Positions 58,565 through 64,000 of a DNA stretch of 64,000 nucleotides are shown here, piece by piece. Source of the stretch: Alteromonas sp. KUL49 (GTDB lineage: Bacteria > Pseudomonadota > Gammaproteobacteria > Enterobacterales > Alteromonadaceae); assembly GCF_006538345.1 (NCBI RefSeq), contig NZ_BJKL01000001.1, positions 496,001 to 560,000 on the forward strand, written 5' to 3'. Position 1 is the stretch's first letter, and each line of letters begins with the position of its first letter. Below the pieces are notes generated by a model, which was not told where the DNA came from, ran no database searches, and saw only the letters and a list, made by a program, of their open reading frames with translations. The translations under genes were made by a program, and so were the position numbers.

Positions 58565-60199
58565 TTATTCCGGCTGTCTAATGGCAGGTTGCAGAATTTT
58601 GTTGTGTAGCAAAATATTACGTTTCAGTTCGCTTGGTTGAGTAATACTGATGAGCCCTTCAGTACTTGACGTTGCTACTGGTTGTGTAGGTGTTGCGCTG
58701 ATTGTTGCAGGGCAGGTGCCAGAGCTAATGTGCTCGAGTGCTGCAGCAAGCATTCCTTCACTTGGATCGCCTAATGCTGAGGTAAAGTCATCAGCAACGA
58801 CACAGCCAGGTAGTTCATAGTCGAAATTTGGCGAGGCTGTTGGGATAAAGCCGTCAGAATAGGCTCCAAAACCTTTCTCATTAATGCCTTGGAACTGAAT
58901 AGTGAAGTAGGTTTCACCACAGTTATCGGTTGGATAAAAACCATAGGGCTTTCCGCACGTGGTAGTACCAATTTGCACCACTTCAACATCGATGCCTCGT
59001 AATGCATTCATCACCGATTCACTCGCAGAACAGGTGCCTCCCGTGGTGATAACATATACCCGAGTGAGTTCAGGGCTAGGTAATCGAGTATTTAAAAATA
59101 CTCCCGCATCGTAATCTATTTCTAAATCGTAAAATGGGGTAGGGCTTATTGTACGTCCCGTGACAGGGTTAGTAGTTGGGTGTTGGTCGTTGAACTCTAA
59201 GGTTTCGAAAATCATCCCGTTCGTCTGATTTGCACCAGCAACCATGTAAGATACTTGCGATGCCAATGCAAGTAGACCGCCGCCGTTATATCTCAAATCA
59301 ATAACCAACTCAGATACATTCTCGTCAACAAAAAGGTTAAATGCATCGATAAGATCCGACTGGGCGGTACGAATGAATGTATTAAATTGGAAGTAGCCAA
59401 CTCTGTCGCCACCAGACTCTATAACGGCAACATTTTGCACTGGTGACACTTCGATATCTGCGGAAGTGACGTCTACAGCAACTTCGGTGCCATCGAGTAG
59501 CTCAAACTCTAAACTTGCTGTTTGTCCATTTTCGCTAGGGAATAAACCATTGTTTATTACATCTACACCCGCTTGGGTGTTGTTGTTAACAAAGTCTATA
59601 CCATCGACTGAAATAAGCTTTGCACCACGAGGGATGCCGGCAAGGGCAGCAGGAGAATTTGGCTCTGTATATCTCACTATCAGTTCTCTTGGCGGTGCTG
59701 AGCTGACAAATTCCCACTCAAAACCGTAACCAGAGGACACTCCAGTTTGTGCCAACGCATTGTACTCTTCAGTCGACTGTGAAAAGTGGAAGTTATCTTT
59801 TGATGAACCACTTGGAGTTAATGCGTTAGTTTTAAGCTGTGCGAAATAGGCGTCGACCGTGAAGTTGTTGGGATCATTGTCGTCGACTTCGTCGTACCAA
59901 AGATAGGTATTATTGGTCCATGAGCGAAGAAACAGTTTTTCCTCGAGTGCAGAACCTTGTTGGTCTGGGTAAGCTTCACCTGAGAACGGATCTATACCTG
60001 TTCGAGGTACTTCGCACTGAGCGAAAAACTCAGCTTCTGGTTCGAACTGCCCTGCTACCCAGGTAGGTTCCGTTGGCGCTGGGTCAGGTGTAGGTGTAGG
60101 TGTTGAGGTCGTTGAATTGCCACCGCCTCCCCCGCCACATGCACTGAGTGATAGCACGCACGCTACCATTGAAAGTTTGACTAATCCATTAATGCTCAT
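58565..60199 (-). CDS. S41 family peptidase, lipoprotein
   Basis: A 544-residue carboxyl-terminal-processing-type protease. The signal peptide ends in LSAC with the lipid cysteine, then a glycine-rich and Thr/Pro-rich linker (GGGGGGNSTTSTPTPTPDP). A PDZ-like part (VRYTEPNSPAALAGIPRGAKLISVDG) and the tail-specific protease core follow. The core has VIDLRYNGGGLLALASQ, catalytic Ser in GGTCSASESVMNALRG and Lys in TTTCGKPYGF. The ATG at 60199 is chosen with AAGGA 8 bases upstream. It is divergent from the CAP-domain gene. The substrate is unknown; lipid anchoring suggests a cell-envelope role. Confidence 0.88.
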   Translation of the reverse strand: MSINGLVKLSMVACVLSLSACGGGGGGNSTTSTPTPTPDPAPTEPTWVAGQFEPEAEFFAQCEVPRTGIDPFSGEAYPDQQGSALEEKLFLRSWTNNTYLWYDEVDDNDPNNFTVDAYFAQLKTNALTPSGSSKDNFHFSQSTEEYNALAQTGVSSGYGFEWEFVSSAPPRELIVRYTEPNSPAALAGIPRGAKLISVDGIDFVNNNTQAGVDVINNGLFPSENGQTASLEFELLDGTEVAVDVTSADIEVSPVQNVAVIESGGDRVGYFQFNTFIRTAQSDLIDAFNLFVDENVSELVIDLRYNGGGLLALASQVSYMVAGANQTNGMIFETLEFNDQHPTTNPVTGRTISPTPFYDLEIDYDAGVFLNTRLPSPELTRVYVITTGGTCSASESVMNALRGIDVEVVQIGTTTCGKPYGFYPTDNCGETYFTIQFQGINEKGFGAYSDGFIPTASPNFDYELPGCVVADDFTSALGDPSEGMLAAALEHISSGTCPATISATPTQPVATSSTEGLISITQPSELKRNILLHNKILQPAIRQPE

Positions 60200-60396
60200 C
60201 GTAAAATTCCTTTTAATAAACGTGAAAGACAACAATACATACTCAACTACCTATTCGTACTTGTTGATCTATATATGACCATACAAGTGTGAAAAGTTCA
60301 CCCTCAATATTACGGATAAGACCATTGTTAATCGTATTTTCTTTCGATATTTTAGGGTATTACCTTTTTATTAAAAATTGTAAGGATTCACTTAAC

Positions 60397-60990
60397 ATGA
60401 GGTTTCCTAGTAAATTTTTGTACCTAATTTGTCTGTTAAGTATGAATTCATGGGGTAGCGACATTGACTGCGGCAACAACGAGCAAGCCAGAGCATTAGC
60501 TAGCTTGATTTTGACTGACGATAATCAGCAACGAAAAGAGCTCCGTTGTAATCGACTCTTAAGCCAAATCGCGGTTGAAAAAGCACAACTCATGGCGCAG
60601 AGTGAGCTTGTAATGCATAACCTCGGGGGGAGTCCCAATAATAGACTGAGAGAGGCAGGATATAAACTTCCCTCGTATTACGGCGCCTCATTTTCAAATC
60701 AAGTTGAGGCTATCGCCGGCGGTTACACTGATGCTGAATCGGTGTGGCGAGCCTTTAAACGTTCTAATGACCATCGGCAGCATTTGCTCGGAGAATTACC
60801 CTTTTACTTGGAGCAGGATGAACTAGGTGTCGCTTTCTTAAAAGATCGAGAAACTGCTTATGTCGAGTATTGGGTCGTGTACTTAACAAAAGGTTATAGC
60901 CCCGACCAAACCGTTGTATTTACTGCTGAGCAAATTCCAAATAAGAGTGAGTTGATTCTTCAACCTTATGATAATCATCAGGAACAGTAG
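60397..60990 (+). CDS. CAP domain-containing protein, exported
   Basis: A 197-residue protein with a signal peptide (MRFPSKFLYLICLLSMNSWG). A CAP (SCP/PR-1) fold follows, shown by RCNRLLSQIAVEKAQLMAQ, VMHNLGGSPNNRLREAGYKL, EAIAGGYTDAESVWRAFKRS and HRQHLLGE. The His and Glu pairs of the CAP cavity are present (MHN, EAIAGG, DHRQHL). The ATG at 60397 is chosen over the longer frame from 60289, because AAGGA lies upstream and the signal peptide begins there. Function of bacterial CAP proteins is mostly unknown. Confidence 0.78.
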   Translation: MRFPSKFLYLICLLSMNSWGSDIDCGNNEQARALASLILTDDNQQRKELRCNRLLSQIAVEKAQLMAQSELVMHNLGGSPNNRLREAGYKLPSYYGASFSNQVEAIAGGYTDAESVWRAFKRSNDHRQHLLGELPFYLEQDELGVAFLKDRETAYVEYWVVYLTKGYSPDQTVVFTAEQIPNKSELILQPYDNHQEQ

Positions 60991-61140
60991 CGATTAATCA
61001 ATCACATTTGATACCTGCTAACTGAAACTATTTACGCTCATTCCAATGTGGAAACAATTGCTTGCAAATGTGTTGAACTAAAGTCTAACGCTGAGCTAAA
61101 AATCGAGTAGAATATCACCAATTGATATTTTGGAGCCGTT

Positions 61141-62241
61141 ATGTTCGCATTGATGCAGTCTGTTAGAAGCCGTCTTCACAAACAACCATTTTGGATTGCC
61201 ATCGTGATTGTTGTTGCAATAATCGCATGGGTGGCTTCTGGTTCTAATGCTACTGAAGCTAGTAGTCAAAACTCAACCACTGCGACACAGCAAGACTCTG
61301 TCGCTAAAGTTCGTATTGAAGCTATGCAGGCTTACCCAGTCAATCGTGACGTTTCTCTATACGGGCGCACTGAGCCTGACCGTATGACAACTCTGCGGGC
61401 GGAAGTTAAGGGCACTGTGGTAGAAGTGCTTGCTCTAGAAGGCCAATTCGTCAAAGCCGGGCAACCACTGGTAAAACTAGACGGCAACGATCTCTCTCAG
61501 AGGCTGCGTTCAGCGAGAGCGTTACTCGCACAAAGAGAGATTGAGTTAGAGGCCGCGACGTCTCTTGATCAACAAGGGTTTCAATCAAAAGCTAATTTAG
61601 CAGGCGCTAAAGCTAACGTTGAATCAGCAAAAGCAACCGTTGAAGGGTTGATACTTGCCATCGAAAACTTAGTAATTTCGGCGCCTTACGACGGCGTACT
61701 AAATGAGCGTTTTGTCGAGGTCGGCGATTTATTGAAAGATGGTGACCAAGTTGCCACTGTGGTTGATCTTGATCCGCTAGTCGTGGTTGCTGATGTTACC
61801 GAAAGCTACATTCACCAGTTGTCTATCGGTCAGATGGCCAGTGGCAGGATGGTCTCGGGTGATGTGCTTAAAGGTACAATTCGCTACATATCAAGTACTT
61901 CAAACGTCGGTACCAATACGTTCAAAATCGAAGTCAGTGTGCCAAACTCAGACTTATCTTACATGGCCGGTATGAGCACTGAGCTATCCATTCCTTTAGA
62001 GCAGACATGGGCTGTGAAAATTACGCCAGCAGTGATGGCGCTAGACGAACAAGGCAACCTAGGTGTTAAAACTGTTGTCGACTCACGAGTACGTTTTGTA
62101 CCTATTGACGTAGTTAAAAGCGATAGCGAGGGAGTATGGCTTGGTGGTCTTGGAGAGCGAGCAGATATAATAACGCTAGGTCATGGTTACGTTAGAGACG
62201 GTGATATTGTTGAAGCCAGTTACGCCGATGGCAGCGAGTAA
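61141..62241 (+). CDS. RND efflux periplasmic adaptor subunit
   Basis: A 366-residue membrane-fusion protein of the HlyD/AcrA type. An N-terminal membrane anchor (FWIAIVIVVAIIAWVASGS) is followed by a barrel-sandwich hybrid domain (TLRAEVKGTVVEVLALEGQF, PLVKLDGNDL). The alpha-hairpin is RLRSARALLAQREIELEAAT with SAKATVEGLILAIENL, then LVISAPYDGVLNERFVEVGD and the beta-barrel domain. GGAG stands 6 bases before the ATG. The permease gene follows after 11 bases, so the two form one operon. Confidence 0.92.
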   Translation: MFALMQSVRSRLHKQPFWIAIVIVVAIIAWVASGSNATEASSQNSTTATQQDSVAKVRIEAMQAYPVNRDVSLYGRTEPDRMTTLRAEVKGTVVEVLALEGQFVKAGQPLVKLDGNDLSQRLRSARALLAQREIELEAATSLDQQGFQSKANLAGAKANVESAKATVEGLILAIENLVISAPYDGVLNERFVEVGDLLKDGDQVATVVDLDPLVVVADVTESYIHQLSIGQMASGRMVSGDVLKGTIRYISSTSNVGTNTFKIEVSVPNSDLSYMAGMSTELSIPLEQTWAVKITPAVMALDEQGNLGVKTVVDSRVRFVPIDVVKSDSEGVWLGGLGERADIITLGHGYVRDGDIVEASYADGSE

Positions 62242-62252
62242 GGTGTTAATCA

Positions 62253-64000
62253 ATGAGTAATATGATTGCTTCAGCATTAGCTCGCTCAAGAACCATTATG
62301 ATGGTTTTTGTATTACTGCTCATCTCTGGAACGGTGACTTACGTTAACATTCCGAAAGAATCTAATCCCGACGTACCTATTCCAGTTATCTACGTTTCTA
62401 TTATACATGACGGTATATCGCCGGAAGACGCTGAGCGCATGTTAGTAAAACCTATGGAGCGAGAGTTGCGCTCCATTGAAGGGATTAAGGAAATGCGTGC
62501 CACCGCAGCTGAAGGGCACGCTAACATAACCTTAGAGTTCATAGCAGGCTTTGATTCAAAAGCCGCACTTGCTGATGTCAGAGATAAAGTTACCGTTGCT
62601 CGCGCTAAGTTGCCGGAAGATACCGAAGAGCCGACCATTCATGAGGTTACGATGGCTGGTGAGCAAGCTGTAATTACTGTAGTGCTCTCAGGGCCAGTAT
62701 CTGAGCGAGCCTTGCTAACCTTGAGTCGCGAGCTTAAGAACCGCTTAGAAGGTATGAAAGAAGTCCTTGAAGTGTCAGTGGGTGGCGACAGAGAGGACAT
62801 GGTTGAGATCATTGTAGATCCCCTACTGATGGAGTCTTATGGCCTTGATCAGAACGACATTTTTAACTTGTTGTCTCGCAATAACAGGCTCGTACCCGCA
62901 GGAACTATGGATACTGGAAAAGGGAGCTTTGCGGTAAAAGTTCCTTCCGTATTTGAATCTGTGAAAGACGTGTACGAGCAGCCTATCAAGGTGGACGGTG
63001 ATCGCGTTATTACCTTCCAAGATGTCGCTACCGTTCGACGTGCCTACAAGGACCCAAGTAGTTTTGCCCGCTTAAATGGTAATGCTTCTATTTCACTTGA
63101 GGTGAAGAAGCGCCCCGGTGAAAACATTATCGATACTGTTGCTCAGGTGAAAGCTTTAGTCGCAGCGGCACAAGAATCTGCCCTTTGGCCCGAATTAGTG
63201 CAAGTGACTTACACCGGCGATCAAAGTAAAGACATAGAAACCATGTTGGCCGATTTGCAAAACAATGTATCAAGTGCCGTGATATTAGTGGCCATTGTGA
63301 TTGTTGCCATATTGGGTGTACGCACTGCTACTTTGGTCGGTATTTCCATTCCAGGATCGTTCCTTACTGGCATTCTTCTGCTCTCCATGTTTGGGTATAC
63401 CATGAATATGGTGGTGCTATTTTCCTTAATCATGGCTGTGGGCATGCTGGTGGATGGCGCCATTGTGGTGACTGAATATGCCGATCGCTGCATGAGCGAG
63501 GGTATGGATAGAAAGCAAGCGTATGCTAAAGCGGCTCAACGTATGGCGTGGCCCATTATTGCTTCTACTGCGACCACGCTAGCGGCATTTGCCCCCTTAA
63601 TGTTTTGGCCTGGCATGATGGGTGAGTTCATGAAGTACTTGCCCTTCACCTTGATAGCGGTATTGTCTGCCTCGTTGTTAATGGCCCTCATTTTTGTACC
63701 TACTCTTGGTTCGCTTATCGGTAAGCCTCGCTACGTGACACCTCAAGCACGCAAAGAAATGATGCAAGCTGAGGAAGGCGAAGTAACTTCGCTCTCGGGG
63801 TTTACTGGCAAATACGTTCGCACTCTCGCTGTCGCCATTAGACACCCATGGAAAGTACTCGCAGGGGCTATTGTGATTTCCGTATTGTCATATTCTGCAT
63901 ATATCGCCTCAGGTTTGGGTAGCGAATTCTTCCCTCATGTGGACAGCACGGGTGTGAATATAACAGTGCGTACTACAGGTGACCTATCGATCTACGAGAA
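62253..64000 (+). CDS. RND efflux permease subunit (3' truncated by window end)
   Basis: The frame from ATG 62253 is open to the last base (582 codons), so this is the N-terminal half of an AcrB-type inner-membrane permease. It begins MSNMIASALARSRTIMMVFV (TM1), with ESNPDVPIPVIYVSIIHDGI and SPEDAERMLVKPMERELRSIEG as in AcrB homologues, and TM segments VAIVIVAILGV, LLSMFGYTMNMVVLFSLIMA. The TM4 proton-relay segment reads MLVDGAIVVTEYADR, with Asp401 but glycine in place of the second aspartate of AcrB (Asp407-Asp408). Substrate is unknown; the partner outer-membrane channel is outside the window. Confidence 0.92.
   Translation, partial: MSNMIASALARSRTIMMVFVLLLISGTVTYVNIPKESNPDVPIPVIYVSIIHDGISPEDAERMLVKPMERELRSIEGIKEMRATAAEGHANITLEFIAGFDSKAALADVRDKVTVARAKLPEDTEEPTIHEVTMAGEQAVITVVLSGPVSERALLTLSRELKNRLEGMKEVLEVSVGGDREDMVEIIVDPLLMESYGLDQNDIFNLLSRNNRLVPAGTMDTGKGSFAVKVPSVFESVKDVYEQPIKVDGDRVITFQDVATVRRAYKDPSSFARLNGNASISLEVKKRPGENIIDTVAQVKALVAAAQESALWPELVQVTYTGDQSKDIETMLADLQNNVSSAVILVAIVIVAILGVRTATLVGISIPGSFLTGILLLSMFGYTMNMVVLFSLIMAVGMLVDGAIVVTEYADRCMSEGMDRKQAYAKAAQRMAWPIIASTATTLAAFAPLMFWPGMMGEFMKYLPFTLIAVLSASLLMALIFVPTLGSLIGKPRYVTPQARKEMMQAEEGEVTSLSGFTGKYVRTLAVAIRHPWKVLAGAIVISVLSYSAYIASGLGSEFFPHVDSTGVNITVRTTGDLSIYE

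Overview
The window looks like a chromosomal segment of a marine gammaproteobacterium, most likely of the Alteromonadales (Alteromonadaceae type). This rests on several things: the enterobacterial-style order mutL-miaA-hfq-hflX-hflK-hflC, the tRNA-Trp-secE-nusG / rplKAJL-rpoBC / rpsL-rpsG-fusA-tuf block, and typical marine accessory genes (two TonB-dependent receptors, an AbgT-family transporter, an alginate-export-like porin, a DUF5916/CBM9 outer-membrane protein, a TPR-sulfotransferase and orphan substrate-binding proteins). Base composition is moderate, and there are no insertion sequences, prophage genes or CRISPR arrays. The species assignment is inference; no database was searched.

Layout. 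1-6.1 kb: 3' part of mutL, then miaA, hfq, hflX and the HflKC protease-regulator pair, ending at a GAAA-loop terminator. 6.2-9.3 kb: AbgT transporter and alginate-export-like porin. 9.4-13.1 kb: hemH, a DUF4112 protein, ubiG and two overlapping GST genes. 13.2-17 kb: an aguA-aguB agmatine-to-putrescine operon and folM on the minus strand, folE on the plus strand, then a small CPXCG zinc-ribbon protein. 17.3-21.7 kb: pyrC, a double-domain periplasmic substrate-binding protein overlapping it, dbpA and an ACT-domain protein. 21.7-29.7 kb: CIA30 protein, M13 metallopeptidase lipoprotein, RraA-family protein, DUF5916 protein and an ABC exporter. 29.7-47.9 kb: the translation and transcription core (tRNA-Trp, secE, nusG, a frameshifted substrate-binding gene, rplKA, rplJL, rpoBC, rpsL-rpsG-fusA-tuf). 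48-64 kb: accessory region with two TonB receptors, a LysR/GST divergent pair, TPR-sulfotransferase, NTF2-like protein, VanX-like dipeptidase, a frameshifted exported protein, S41 peptidase, CAP-domain protein and the start of an RND efflux operon that runs off the end.

Regulatory signals visible directly include good sigma-70 promoters before tRNA-Trp, rplK and rpsL, a conserved-looking L10 (rplJ) leader, a 12-bp-stem attenuator between rplL and rpoB, several intrinsic terminators and a LysR-type T-N11-A palindrome. The most interesting unexplained structure is the 5' leader of rpsL (about 43434-43611). Between a near-consensus promoter and rpsL lie a hairpin and an intrinsic terminator, and a 19-codon open reading frame runs straight through the terminator and stops just past its U-tract. 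This arrangement would suit translation-coupled antitermination of the str operon.

Two non-essential exported-protein genes carry the same type of lesion, one extra T in a T6 run. In each case the downstream frame continues the same protein.
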